Shown here: piece after piece, positions 7,344-14,558 of the stretch
How the letters are laid out: each line of letters opens with the position of its first letter
How positions within the stretch are numbered: position 1 is the stretch's first letter
Origin: Omnitrophica bacterium RIFCSPLOWO2_01_FULL_45_10b
GTDB taxonomy: Bacteria > Omnitrophota > Omnitrophia > Omnitrophales > Danuiimicrobiaceae
NCBI GenBank assembly: GCA_001804205.1
Contig: MHFM01000071.1
Span: 7,626 to 22,865, forward strand
DNA length: 15,240 nt
Reading direction: 5' to 3'
Program-made: the position numbers and the translations under genes
The notes under the pieces: model-generated
Databases searched by the model: none
What the model saw: the letters and a program-made list of their open reading frames with translations, nothing else
What the model was told of the DNA's origin: nothing

Positions 7344-7886
7344 TTAAGGCTTCGCGGAAATAGCCTTGGCAATGGTAGGATTCAAAAGCTCATTCATATC
7401 AAGCTTCATCTCTTCGCGCGAATAAGCGGCGATGTCTAAAATTTTAGTATCCATTCGAATGGCATCTTCAGGACAAGCTTCCACGCAAAAACCGCAGTAG
7501 ACACACTTCCCCAAATCAATGTCAAAGCTCTTCGGCCGCTTTTCAATATTAGGATCCGGGTGCTCCTCCGCTACAATATAAATACAGCGCGCTGGGCATA
7601 CGGTTTCACACATCATGCAGGCCACACAACGGGGTGATCCGTCTTCGCGTTTGGTCAACCGGTGTCGCGTTCTTGAGCGGCCGGGCAATTTCCAAAGCTG
7701 TTCCGGATATTGAATCGTAACTGCTGCCGCTATCTTACGGAATAAACCAATCGCATGAAAGGCGTGCAGCGTAAGATTCTTGAAGAAATGCTTTGAAGTT
7801 AACAAAACGCCGCGAAAAACTTCGGGAAAATAAAGTTTTTCCCAAAGATTAAGCTCCGGCCTTTTGACGGTCTTCGTCCTAATCAC
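7344..7886 (-). CDS. nuoI: NADH-quinone oxidoreductase subunit I
   Basis: This 180-residue subunit carries the two [4Fe-4S] clusters (N6a and N6b) that pass electrons within the peripheral arm of complex I towards NuoB. Two ferredoxin-type motifs are intact: Cys87, 90, 93 with Cys97 (CVACMMCETVCP), and Cys128, 131, 134 with Cys138 (CVYCGFCVEACP). The N-terminal region includes the LLTSKHFFKN helix expected to lie on the membrane arm. The gene starts with GTG, and its first bases overlap the nuoH stop as GTGA, implying translational coupling. It is the last nuo gene in the window; its stop abuts the convergent PHP gene. nuoJ would usually follow but is absent. Confidence 0.96.
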   Translation of the reverse strand: MIRTKTVKRPELNLWEKLYFPEVFRGVLLTSKHFFKNLTLHAFHAIGLFRKIAAAVTIQYPEQLWKLPGRSRTRHRLTKREDGSPRCVACMMCETVCPARCIYIVAEEHPDPNIEKRPKSFDIDLGKCVYCGFCVEACPEDAIRMDTKILDIAAYSREEMKLDMNELLNPTIAKAISAKP

Positions 7887-9007
7887 TTGGGCACCATCAA
7901 CAGAATGAGCGCTGTGATAAATACATTTGCGAGGGCAAGTGGAAACATATAATGCCAGCCGAGTTTTAACAGTTGATCATAACGAAATCGCGGCAAAGTC
8001 CAGCGTATGGCCATAAACAGCCAACAGAAAAAAAGCACTTTCATGACGAATGAAAGAATTTGAAGAATTGAAACCGTAAGAGGAGCCAAAGCAAAAGCAG
8101 CTCCCCAAGGAAATTGAAAACCGGCTTGTGTGAGATAAGGCACTTGCCAACCGCCAAAGAAAAGTGTCGTGGCAAGAGAGGCAATCATAATCGTTTCCAA
8201 ATAATCGGTGAAGTAAAACATGCCGAATTTCATGCCGCTATATTCCACAAAGTAACCAATAATTTCGGATTCTCCTTCCGGCGCATCATAAGGAATGCGT
8301 TTCGTCTCAGCAATTCCAGCGGCTATAAAGAGGAGAAACCCGATAGGTTGAACCACAAATCCCCAAAGCGGGAGCCAGCCAAAAAGATAATGCCCTTGTG
8401 CCCGCACCAATTCCTGCAGGTTGAGGCTCCCGTAAATCATGACAATCCCCATCACCGTAAGCCCAATCGCAATTTCATAGGAAAGCATTTGGCTTGAAGC
8501 GCGCAGGCCTCCTAAAACCGCATAATTATTATTCGAAGAAAATCCGGCAAGTACAACTCCGTACACACCCATTGAGGCCACAGCGAAAATATAAAGAAGC
8601 GCTACGTTGATATTGGCCACTTGAAGATTAATCACGTGCCCCCCGACTTCAATCGTATTGCCAAAAGGAATGGCGGCGAATCCTACAAGCGCAAAAAAAA
8701 GCGAAAGACAGGGTGCGAGCGTATGAAGAAATTTATCCCCTTTCGGGGGGATATAATCTTCCTTCGTAAACATTTTGATGGCATCCGCAATCGGATGAAA
8801 AAGGCCAAGGACGTTGAAAGACCTCAAAAGCCAATTGAGCGGTGCCAGCCATCGTGGAAAAACAATCCAGGCCCGATTGGCCCCGATCCGATCCTGCATC
8901 AAAGCACTTTGTTTACGTTCCATCCACGTATGGAGCGCAGCCAAATTGAATACAAAAAAAAGCACGGTTGCCGCAAGAACTGCTTGAATCACTAAATGAG
9001 TCATCAT
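7883..9007 (-). CDS. nuoH: NADH-quinone oxidoreductase subunit H
   Basis: This membrane subunit of complex I forms much of the quinone chamber at the junction with the peripheral arm. The 374-residue protein has several hydrophobic helices and the expected loops: WMERKQSALMQDRIGANRAW at 28-47, ADAIKMFTKEDYIPP near 74-88, NNNYAVLGGLRASSQMLSYE near 159-178, and IPYDAPEGESEIIGYFVEYS at 238-257 with the acidic residues lining the quinone path. It is somewhat longer than the E. coli protein. The ATG at 9007 is the last part of the G/H palindromic element, and a second ATG follows at 9004. The upstream bases GGTGGGGG serve as a possible ribosome binding site that lies within the 3' stem arm. It overlaps nuoI by 4 bp. 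Confidence 0.96.
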   Translation of the reverse strand: MMTHLVIQAVLAATVLFFVFNLAALHTWMERKQSALMQDRIGANRAWIVFPRWLAPLNWLLRSFNVLGLFHPIADAIKMFTKEDYIPPKGDKFLHTLAPCLSLFFALVGFAAIPFGNTIEVGGHVINLQVANINVALLYIFAVASMGVYGVVLAGFSSNNNYAVLGGLRASSQMLSYEIAIGLTVMGIVMIYGSLNLQELVRAQGHYLFGWLPLWGFVVQPIGFLLFIAAGIAETKRIPYDAPEGESEIIGYFVEYSGMKFGMFYFTDYLETIMIASLATTLFFGGWQVPYLTQAGFQFPWGAAFALAPLTVSILQILSFVMKVLFFCWLFMAIRWTLPRFRYDQLLKLGWHYMFPLALANVFITALILLMVPK

Positions 9008-9099
9008 CCCCCACCAACTTTCGTTAGCAATTCAATTGAGTGAATCAAATATTTCTTGAAACCGGTATATTCTTTTTTAAAAAGTTGGTGGGGGATCAC
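9004..9099 (-). CDS. Candidate 31-codon bridging mini-ORF between nuoG and nuoH
   Basis: A GTG overlaps the nuoG stop as GTGA. From it a 31-codon frame reads without interruption to a TGA that overlaps the nuoH ATG as ATGA. The peptide would be basic and partly amphipathic, with TGFKKYLIHSIELLTKVGGG as its C-terminal part. The paralogous frame between nuoA and nuoB has the same length and stop; eight codons differ, four of them synonymously, with no indels. No database family is recognised. Its most likely role is to let a ribosome ending nuoG move on to nuoH; whether the peptide is made or functional is unknown. Confidence 0.4.
   Translation of the reverse strand: MIPHQLFKKEYTGFKKYLIHSIELLTKVGGG
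9006..9096 (-). repeat. Palindromic intercistronic element, copy 1 (nuoG/nuoH)
   Basis: The unit is bounded by a perfect 16-bp inverted repeat: ATCCCCCACCAACTTT at 9006-9021 and its complement at 9081-9096. It fills the whole space between the nuoG stop and the nuoH start. It is about 90% identical over 94 bp (9 substitutions, no gaps) to 15037-15130 between nuoB and nuoA. In the transcript the TGA stop is followed directly by the 5' arm, and the 3' arm ends in the ATG, so the start region is inside the stem. TGA occurs immediately at both ends, as a 3-bp target duplication would look. Confidence 0.85.
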
Positions 9100-10691
9100 A
9101 CTTTTATTCCTTCTTTTCCAATTTTCTGATAAGTCAATCCTTTAAACTGAGGCGCAGAACGGCTTAATTCATTGAATATTTCTTCTTGGCTTTGATACGG
9201 CCAATGAAAACCAAGCCGCTCGGCCAATAGCATCAAAATTTCAGATTCGGGTTTTGGTTCTCCAAGTGGCGGCAAAGCTTTTTGGATTCGTTGTACCCTG
9301 CCCTCAAAATTGGTACAGGTCCCGTCTTTTTCCGCATAAGTGGCCGCAGGAAATATCCATTGAGCCTGTTCTGAAGTGAAATTATGGTTGGAACCGATAA
9401 AAGCGCTTAAACTTAATTGTTGAAGCAGATGATCCACTTTTTGATCAGGATAAAGTGAAACCAAATCCTGGCCAAAAACAAGAAGCGCTTTTAAATCTCC
9501 TTTTTCCGCTTCATTCAACACCTTGATGACCGAGGATTTCTCTTCGATCAATCCAAGATATTCTGCACCTTTGCGGTTCGGGTGCTTGTCTGAACGAATC
9601 AAAAGTTCATCTTGATCACCATCCGGATTCGTACCGACAAGCAATACTTTTTTAATCCCTAATTCTGCCACGAAAAGACGTTTTGCCAAATACAGTTCTT
9701 CGTTTGTCATTTGAGGGGAAAGCAGGACAGCAATTTTTTCTTTCGATTGAGCAGTCATTGCTCGGAAAATAGTCAAGAAACCGGCCACCGCTTCATTCCA
9801 ATCCAGTGTTTTTAATTGGCCGTCTTTACGATAAGCGGGTTCCATGATTCGGTCATGATCAATGAATTTGTAACCGTAACGGCCGGCATCGCACATCCAC
9901 CAATCGTTCACATCGTCATTAAAACGAGGCTTCAACCGCATGACGCGTTCTCCTGAGCCGTGCTGAGGCCGTTCCAAATTGGCTTCAATCGTGATATTGC
10001 AGCCGCGTGCGCAGCCGGGACAAACGGAATCAGTTTTTTTCAAATACCAAACGCGGCATTTGAATCTGAAATCTCGGTCGGTGAGCGCTCCTACAGGGCA
10101 AATATCAGCCTCGTTCCCGGAATATTTATTGTTGAGCTCGCGATCCGGGTAAATTCCGATTTCAGAATGATCTCCCCGATTGAAAATCCCGAACTCGCCT
10201 GTCTTTGTGATTTCATCAGAAAACCTGACGCAGCGGGAACATAAAATGCAACGCTCCGAATCGAGCATAATGGTAGGGCCAATCGGTACGGCCTTAGCGG
10301 ACTTTTTCACTTTATTCTCATCAAGCCGCGATTCGTAAAGGCCGTGCTTCATATAATAATCTTGAAGCCAGCATTCTCCCGCCTGATCGCAAACAGGGCA
10401 ATCCAGCGGATGATTGACCAGCAAAAATTCAAGCACATGCTGCCTTAATTTCTTAACCGTTTCCGTTTGGGTATGAACCACCATTCCGTCCTGACATTGA
10501 ATGTGGCAGGAAATCTGAGGCTTGGGCATTTTTTCAACTTCGACTAAGCACATTCTGCAATTTCCGGCAATGCTTAAGCCCGGATGCCAGCAATAATAAG
10601 GAATAGAAATTCCAAGCTTCTCGGCAGCGCGGATAATGGTCGTGCCTTTTTCAACCGTAATTTCTTTCTCATCAATCTTAAGCGTGGGCAT
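9096..10691 (-). CDS. nuoG: NADH-quinone oxidoreductase subunit G (compact form)
   Basis: This peripheral-arm subunit carries the chain of iron-sulfur clusters between NuoF and NuoI. With the ATG at 10691 it has 531 residues. Visible ligands are a [2Fe-2S] set (Cys34, 45, 48, 62), the His94/Cys98/101/107 [4Fe-4S] set, a [4Fe-4S] set at Cys148, 151, 154 and 198, and an extra CxxCxxxC set at Cys224, 227, 231 with Cys257, as in NuoG proteins with cluster N7. A shortened molybdopterin-oxidoreductase-like domain follows, so the protein is much smaller than E. coli NuoG (about 900 residues). The start was chosen because AAGGAAG precedes it and MPTLKIDEKEI matches family N-termini; an 11-residue longer frame opens at 10724. 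It overlaps nuoF by 14 bp. Confidence 0.95.
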   Translation of the reverse strand: MPTLKIDEKEITVEKGTTIIRAAEKLGISIPYYCWHPGLSIAGNCRMCLVEVEKMPKPQISCHIQCQDGMVVHTQTETVKKLRQHVLEFLLVNHPLDCPVCDQAGECWLQDYYMKHGLYESRLDENKVKKSAKAVPIGPTIMLDSERCILCSRCVRFSDEITKTGEFGIFNRGDHSEIGIYPDRELNNKYSGNEADICPVGALTDRDFRFKCRVWYLKKTDSVCPGCARGCNITIEANLERPQHGSGERVMRLKPRFNDDVNDWWMCDAGRYGYKFIDHDRIMEPAYRKDGQLKTLDWNEAVAGFLTIFRAMTAQSKEKIAVLLSPQMTNEELYLAKRLFVAELGIKKVLLVGTNPDGDQDELLIRSDKHPNRKGAEYLGLIEEKSSVIKVLNEAEKGDLKALLVFGQDLVSLYPDQKVDHLLQQLSLSAFIGSNHNFTSEQAQWIFPAATYAEKDGTCTNFEGRVQRIQKALPPLGEPKPESEILMLLAERLGFHWPYQSQEEIFNELSRSAPQFKGLTYQKIGKEGIKV

Positions 10692-11940
10692 AACTTCCTT
10701 TTCGAATGAATTCCTCAAACTCACTTCGAAATTTCCGAAGATAACTTAAAAACGCCATCTGGGCTCCATCGGCAAGCGCGCAAATTGTTGTGCCGCCTAA
10801 ATAAGCTCCGATATCAAGAAGGTTGTCCAAATCTTGCGGCCGGCCTTTGCCGTTTATAATTCGGTTTAAAATCCGATCAATCCAACCTGTGCCTTCCCGG
10901 CACGGCGAACATTGACCGCAGGATTCATGCGCAAAAAATTGCATGGTCACCCGGAGCGCTTCCACCATCGACATAGCTTCATCCATAACAACCACACCGC
11001 CAGAGCCTCCCATGGTACCGGCCGCTTTGAGTGAATCGAAATCCATTTTCACGTCAATCTCGTCTGCTTTAAGGATTGCGGCCGAAAGGCCTCCGGGCAC
11101 AACCGCTTTTAATTTTAGGTCTCCTCGAATCCCGCCGGCATGCGTATAAATGATTTCGCGTAAAGAAATTCCAAGCGGAAGTTCGTAGACACCGGGCTTT
11201 TTCACCTGCCCGCTGACACTAAAAAGCCGCATGCCACCGTTTCTTTCTGTGCCGAGTTTGGCAAACCATTCACTTCCGCGTTTGATAATGAAAGGAATGT
11301 AAGAAAGCGTTTCCACATTATTGATAACGGTAGGGCAACCGAAAAGACCAACGATCGCCGGAAACGGGGGCTTCAAACGAGGAAAGCCTTTTTTGCCTTC
11401 AAGTGACTCTAAAAGCCCTGTTTCTTCCCCGCAAATATAAGCGCCGGCGCCGCGATGAATCACAACCTCCAAATCAAAACCGGATCCAAAGATATTTTTT
11501 CCCAAAAAGCCCTTCGCATAAGCAGCTTCAACGGCCTCTTGGAGCCTGAGAAACGGAAGTTCATATTCTCCGCGGATATAAATGTACGCTTTATGAATTC
11601 CAACGGCAAAAGCCGCCAGAATCATTCCTTCGAGCAATAAATGAGGAACTTTCTCCAAAATATATTTATCTTTGAATGTGCCGGGTTCGCCTTCATCGGC
11701 ATTGACCACGAGATAAATGGGCTTTCCGGTATTGCGGGGCACAAAGCTCCATTTCATCCCACAGTTAAATCCAGCGCCGCCAAGGCCTCTTAAATTGGAG
11801 CGCTTGACTTCCGATTCAATATCCTCAGGTTTCATTTCCCGAAGCGCGCGTTTAGCGACTTCGTATCCGTCCTCTTCTAGATAAACGGAAAGCGTATTGG
11901 CTTTTTGAATTTCAAAAAATCTGGAAATTAGTTTTTCCAT
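10678..11940 (-). CDS. nuoF: NADH-quinone oxidoreductase subunit F
   Basis: This 420-residue subunit binds NADH and FMN and is the electron entry point of complex I. The FMN/NADH loops are RGLGGAGF at 51-58, NADEGEPGTFKDK at 80-92 and GAGAYICGEETGLLESLEGK near 164-183. The N3 [4Fe-4S] ligands are Cys341, 344 and 347 (ESCGQCSPCREG) with Cys387. The glycine loop has Leu where E. coli and many relatives have Arg (GRGGAGF); I cannot say from sequence alone whether this affects the donor. GGAG sits 7 nt before the ATG. It lies exactly at the edge of the E/F palindromic repeat, so the ribosome site has survived next to it. Confidence 0.96.
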   Translation of the reverse strand: MEKLISRFFEIQKANTLSVYLEEDGYEVAKRALREMKPEDIESEVKRSNLRGLGGAGFNCGMKWSFVPRNTGKPIYLVVNADEGEPGTFKDKYILEKVPHLLLEGMILAAFAVGIHKAYIYIRGEYELPFLRLQEAVEAAYAKGFLGKNIFGSGFDLEVVIHRGAGAYICGEETGLLESLEGKKGFPRLKPPFPAIVGLFGCPTVINNVETLSYIPFIIKRGSEWFAKLGTERNGGMRLFSVSGQVKKPGVYELPLGISLREIIYTHAGGIRGDLKLKAVVPGGLSAAILKADEIDVKMDFDSLKAAGTMGGSGGVVVMDEAMSMVEALRVTMQFFAHESCGQCSPCREGTGWIDRILNRIINGKGRPQDLDNLLDIGAYLGGTTICALADGAQMAFLSYLRKFRSEFEEFIRKGSYAHA

Positions 11941-11950
11941 TTGTATTCTC

Positions 11951-12063
11951 CGTCATTGCGAGGAGCGATAGCGACGAAGCAATCTCTGACCTTAGATTGC
12001 TTTCCGCCACCCAGACCGGCGGACCCGCCGTTCTGCTGGGCAGGCGCTACGCTCGCAATGACG
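11951..12063. repeat. Nested palindromic repeat between nuoF and nuoE
   Basis: CGTCATTGCGAG at 11951-11962 and CTCGCAATGACG at 12052-12063 form a perfect 12-bp outer inverted repeat. Inside are a second stem, AAGCAATCT (11977-11985) with AGATTGCTT (11994-12002), and a GC-rich hairpin, CGGCGG-AC-CCGCCG (12017-12030). The outer sequence is of the type seen as high-copy interspersed palindromes in several bacterial groups (recalled, not searched). It occupies the whole spacer, touching the nuoE stop on one side and the nuoF ribosome binding site on the other. Confidence 0.85.
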
Positions 12064-12558
12064 TTAAACCTGAATTTTTCCGGCATAGTTTAGCGATAAA
12101 ATCTGATCTAATTTTTCTTTGGTAAGCGGGCCCAAATAATCTTTGTTCACTTGAGCCATCGGAGCGATTTCGCAGGCGCCCAAACATTCCACTTGATCCA
12201 ATGAAAATTGTCCGTCTGATGTTGTTTCGCCCACTTTGATTTTTAATTTTTCTTCTAAATATTTGATGAGTTTTTGAGCGCCGAGTAAATTGCAGCTCAG
12301 TGTACGGCACACTTGAATATGGCATTTGCCTTTTGGTTTTGAATAAAAAAGCGTATAAAACGTCATCAATTCTCGAACATCAGCGGGTGGGATTTGAAAA
12401 TATTCGGCGATTTCAAGTTCGGCTTCGCCAGAAATCGCACCATAGGTTTCCTGAATCAAGCGCATGACCGGTAAAGCAGCGGCGCGTTGAACAGGATAAT
12501 TGGCTGAAATTTGATCGGCGCGTTTTTTAAGTTCGGGCGTAAAAATCATTGGGTTCAT
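12064..12558 (-). CDS. nuoE: NADH-quinone oxidoreductase subunit E
   Basis: This thioredoxin-fold [2Fe-2S] subunit (cluster N1a) partners NuoF in the NADH dehydrogenase module. It has 164 residues, the normal size. The helical N-terminal part (about 1-70) ends in RELMTFYTLF. The cluster ligands are Cys84 and Cys89 (VCRTLSC) and Cys125 and Cys129 (ECLGACE). The ATG at 12558 is the tip of the 3' arm of the D/E palindrome. GGAG lies about 10 nt upstream within the same arm, and a second ATG lies three codons in (12549). The stop is followed directly by the E/F palindrome. Confidence 0.96.
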   Translation of the reverse strand: MNPMIFTPELKKRADQISANYPVQRAAALPVMRLIQETYGAISGEAELEIAEYFQIPPADVRELMTFYTLFYSKPKGKCHIQVCRTLSCNLLGAQKLIKYLEEKLKIKVGETTSDGQFSLDQVECLGACEIAPMAQVNKDYLGPLTKEKLDQILSLNYAGKIQV

Positions 12559-12668
12559 CCCGTTAGAACTCCAAATAATGATGGTTTTAATGATAACGGT
12601 TGTTGTCTTGTCTCAACTGCTTGCATTTGAAATAACTCCGTTAAGTTTAGAGTTCTAACGGGAATCAC
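12555..12668 (-). CDS. Candidate 37-codon bridging mini-ORF between nuoD and nuoE
   Basis: A GTG overlaps the nuoD stop as GTGA. The frame then runs 37 codons without a stop to a TGA that overlaps the nuoE ATG as ATGA. The peptide would begin MIPVRTLNLTELFQMQ and end PSLFGVLTG; its two ends are encoded by the arms of the inverted repeat. It is unrelated in sequence to the mini-ORFs at nuoG/H and nuoA/B but has exactly the same start/stop arrangement. Chance is possible for one short frame, so the support comes from all three junctions together. No family is recognised. Confidence 0.35.
   Translation of the reverse strand: MIPVRTLNLTELFQMQAVETRQQPLSLKPSLFGVLTG
12558..12663 (-). repeat. Palindromic intercistronic element between nuoD and nuoE
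   Basis: TCCCGTTAGAACTC at 12558-12571 and GAGTTCTAACGGGA at 12650-12663 form a perfect 14-bp inverted repeat bounding a 106-bp unit. The motif CCGTTA/TAACGG also occurs twice more inside (TAACGG 12594-12599, CCGTTA 12638-12643). Each outer arm could therefore pair either with the other arm or with a nearby inner copy. The unit spans almost exactly from the nuoD stop to the nuoE start, with TGA at both ends. It is a different sequence family from the elements at 9006 and 15038. Confidence 0.8.
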
Positions 12669-13999
12669 CGATCAAGCTCTCCGCCAATCATATTGACGGA
12701 ACCAAACGTTGGAATGATGTCAGCGAGAAAACCGCCGTTAATCATCAAAGGAAGCGCGGCCATAATCGGAAAACAAGGTGGCCTTACTCGAACCCGATAG
12801 GGCCTGCCGGAACCGTCGCTCACCACGAAAAATCCGAGCTCGCCGTTTCCCCCTTCGACCGCCTGATAAACTTCACCGGCGGGAGGCGTAATGCCATGCC
12901 CCAACATCACCAATTTAAAATGCTGCATCAGGCCTTCGATATTTCCGTAGGTATCTTCTTTGGCCGGAAGCACCGCTCGTTTTTCAGGCGCTTCTACCGC
13001 GTCAAAATATTTCCGAGTTCCGCCTTGAAGCGTTGGATCTAAATCCACTTCCAATTGGATTAATCCTTCGGTCTCGCCCATTTTTGCAAGGTCTACCATC
13101 ATCGCCGCAGGAATTTCCCGGCCTTCGGTATCGACCATCAAATTGCCACCGGGAATGCTGCTGAGCGCTTGCTCTACAATTTGAAGACTCTGTTCCATTT
13201 CTTCCATTCGGCAAAGGTAGCGGTCGTAATTGTCGCCTGTTGTGCCCACCGGAATATCGAAATCAAAACGGTTGTAAACGGAATAAGGGCAGTTTTTTCG
13301 GACATCGTAATCAATACCGGTCGAACGCAAAAATGGGCCGGTGATGCCGTAGGCAAGCGCATCTTCTTTGGAAATAATCCCGATTCCCTTTAAGCGATCC
13401 ACGAAAATCCGGTTGCGGGTTAAAAGTTTGTCGCATTCCTTCAAAATTTTTCGCGTTTCCTTGATGGCATTTCGGATATGGGGCTCAAATTCGGCCGGCA
13501 GATCAGCCTTCACGCCTCCGGGGCGAATATAAGAAATGGTAAGCCTTGCGCCCGTCACCATCTCAATTCCTTGATATAGAAGCTCGCGCGCTTTTATCAT
13601 ATAAAGGAACGCGGTAAAAGCGCCAAGCTCCATAGCACTTGCACCAATGCAGGTGAGATGATCTGAGACGCGCGAAAGCTCACTCATAATCACGCGGATA
13701 TATTCGCAGCGTTCCGTAGGTTTGATTCCAAAAAGCCTCTCAACCGCCATGGAATAACCCATATTGTTAATCAAAGGCGAAACATAATTGAGGCGGTCTG
13801 TGTAGGGAATGACCTGTAGGTACCCGGATTGTTCCGAACTTTTTTCAAAAGCGCGGTGCAAATAACCGATTTCAACATCTGAATTCACAACACGCTCACC
13901 ATCCAACTCCAAAACAAGACGGATAATCCCATGCATGGCCGGATGGCTCGGCCCCATGTTAAGCATCATCGTATGCTGCCGTGTTTGTGCGGTATTCAT
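12665..13999 (-). CDS. nuoD: NADH-quinone oxidoreductase subunit D
   Basis: This 49-kDa-type subunit forms the quinone-reduction site with NuoB; it is related to the large subunit of [NiFe] hydrogenases but lacks their metal ligands. The 444-residue protein has standard length. Key segments are NMGPSHPAMHG near 14-24 with the conserved His of the HPxxHG motif, EIGYLHRAFEK near 43-53, and RLNYVSPLINNMGY near 69-82 with candidate quinone-site Tyr72. The C-terminus, PTFGSVNMIGGELDR, is close to the canonical end. NuoC and NuoD are separate genes here, unlike the E. coli fusion. The start overlaps the nuoC stop as TGATG; no separate ribosome site is evident, indicating coupling. Confidence 0.97.
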   Translation of the reverse strand: MNTAQTRQHTMMLNMGPSHPAMHGIIRLVLELDGERVVNSDVEIGYLHRAFEKSSEQSGYLQVIPYTDRLNYVSPLINNMGYSMAVERLFGIKPTERCEYIRVIMSELSRVSDHLTCIGASAMELGAFTAFLYMIKARELLYQGIEMVTGARLTISYIRPGGVKADLPAEFEPHIRNAIKETRKILKECDKLLTRNRIFVDRLKGIGIISKEDALAYGITGPFLRSTGIDYDVRKNCPYSVYNRFDFDIPVGTTGDNYDRYLCRMEEMEQSLQIVEQALSSIPGGNLMVDTEGREIPAAMMVDLAKMGETEGLIQLEVDLDPTLQGGTRKYFDAVEAPEKRAVLPAKEDTYGNIEGLMQHFKLVMLGHGITPPAGEVYQAVEGGNGELGFFVVSDGSGRPYRVRVRPPCFPIMAALPLMINGGFLADIIPTFGSVNMIGGELDR

Positions 14000-14475
14000 C
14001 AGTTGACTGGCCCAATTAAAGGCTGACGTTTGGTCACCGGATAATCCTTACGCAAAGGGTGCCCCTCGAATCCTTGATACATCAGGATTCGTTTTAAATG
14101 AGGATGTCCCTCAAATTTAATACCAAACATGTCCCAAACTTCTCGTTCGAACCAATCCGCAATCGGCCAAATTCCAGTAAGCGATTCAATGGTAGGATCT
14201 TTTTCATCTACACTTGCTTTCACGCGCAGGCGATGATTTTTCGCAAGCGAATACAAATGATAAACGATGTCAAAACGCGGGATTCGCTCCTGCCACAGAT
14301 AATCCACAGCGGTCAAATCCATTAAAATATTGAAATCAAGTGCGGGGTTGGTTTTGAGAAATTCCATTAAGTCGCAAATAATTTCTTTACGGATCACCGC
14401 CACAAGATCGCCGCGAAATTCGTAGGTTTCGAGGACGTCATCTAAAAATTTTTCTTTTATTTTTTCGAGAATCAT
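13999..14475 (-). CDS. nuoC: NADH-quinone oxidoreductase subunit C
   Basis: This 30-kDa-type subunit of the peripheral arm packs against NuoD and carries no cofactor. The 158-residue protein contains the family signature ADWFEREVWDMFGIKFEGHP at 106-125, followed by LKRILMYQGFEGHPLRKDYP. The ATG at 14475 has no adjacent Shine-Dalgarno sequence. A good AAGGAG sits directly after the nuoB stop, about 80 bp upstream, on the far side of the B/C palindrome. The element may have separated the ribosome site from its start codon, or the folded hairpin may bring them together. Confidence 0.95.
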   Translation of the reverse strand: MILEKIKEKFLDDVLETYEFRGDLVAVIRKEIICDLMEFLKTNPALDFNILMDLTAVDYLWQERIPRFDIVYHLYSLAKNHRLRVKASVDEKDPTIESLTGIWPIADWFEREVWDMFGIKFEGHPHLKRILMYQGFEGHPLRKDYPVTKRQPLIGPVN

Positions 14476-14481
14476 CGTTGT

Positions 14482-14558
14482 CAGCGTACAGCGTTCAGCG
14501 TAGAACGTATAGGAAAAATTAACTCGTTGTTTCTTCTATACGCTATCCGCTAAACGCT
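14482..14558. repeat. Heptad-repeat palindrome between nuoC and nuoB
   Basis: The arms 14490-14512 and 14536-14558 are inverted copies of each other at 19 of 23 positions; in the transcript two of the four differences become G-U pairs. The left side is built of 7-bp units, CAGCGTA, CAGCGTT and CAGCGTA in tandem at 14482-14502. The right side has the related TACGCTA and TCCGCTA. The element is unrelated in sequence to the other nuo spacers. It lies between a Shine-Dalgarno sequence and the nuoC start codon. Confidence 0.75.

Noticed and set aside
8114..8497. Plus-strand frames inside nuoH (8114-8497 and 8621-8995)
   Set aside because: They are antisense to conserved NuoH sequence with biased composition; no ribosome site or homology is evident.
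9006..9096. Rho-independent terminator inside the nuo operon
   Set aside because: The stem is long, but in the transcript it is followed directly by the nuoH start codon and not by a U-run; the same holds for the other copies.
12047..12325. Minus-strand 92-codon frame within nuoE
   Set aside because: It is out of frame with the intact NuoE, which has all four cluster cysteines, and runs into the repeat.
14482..14558. CRISPR-like array
   Set aside because: The tandem units are only 7 bp with no spacers; it is a palindrome with heptad structure.
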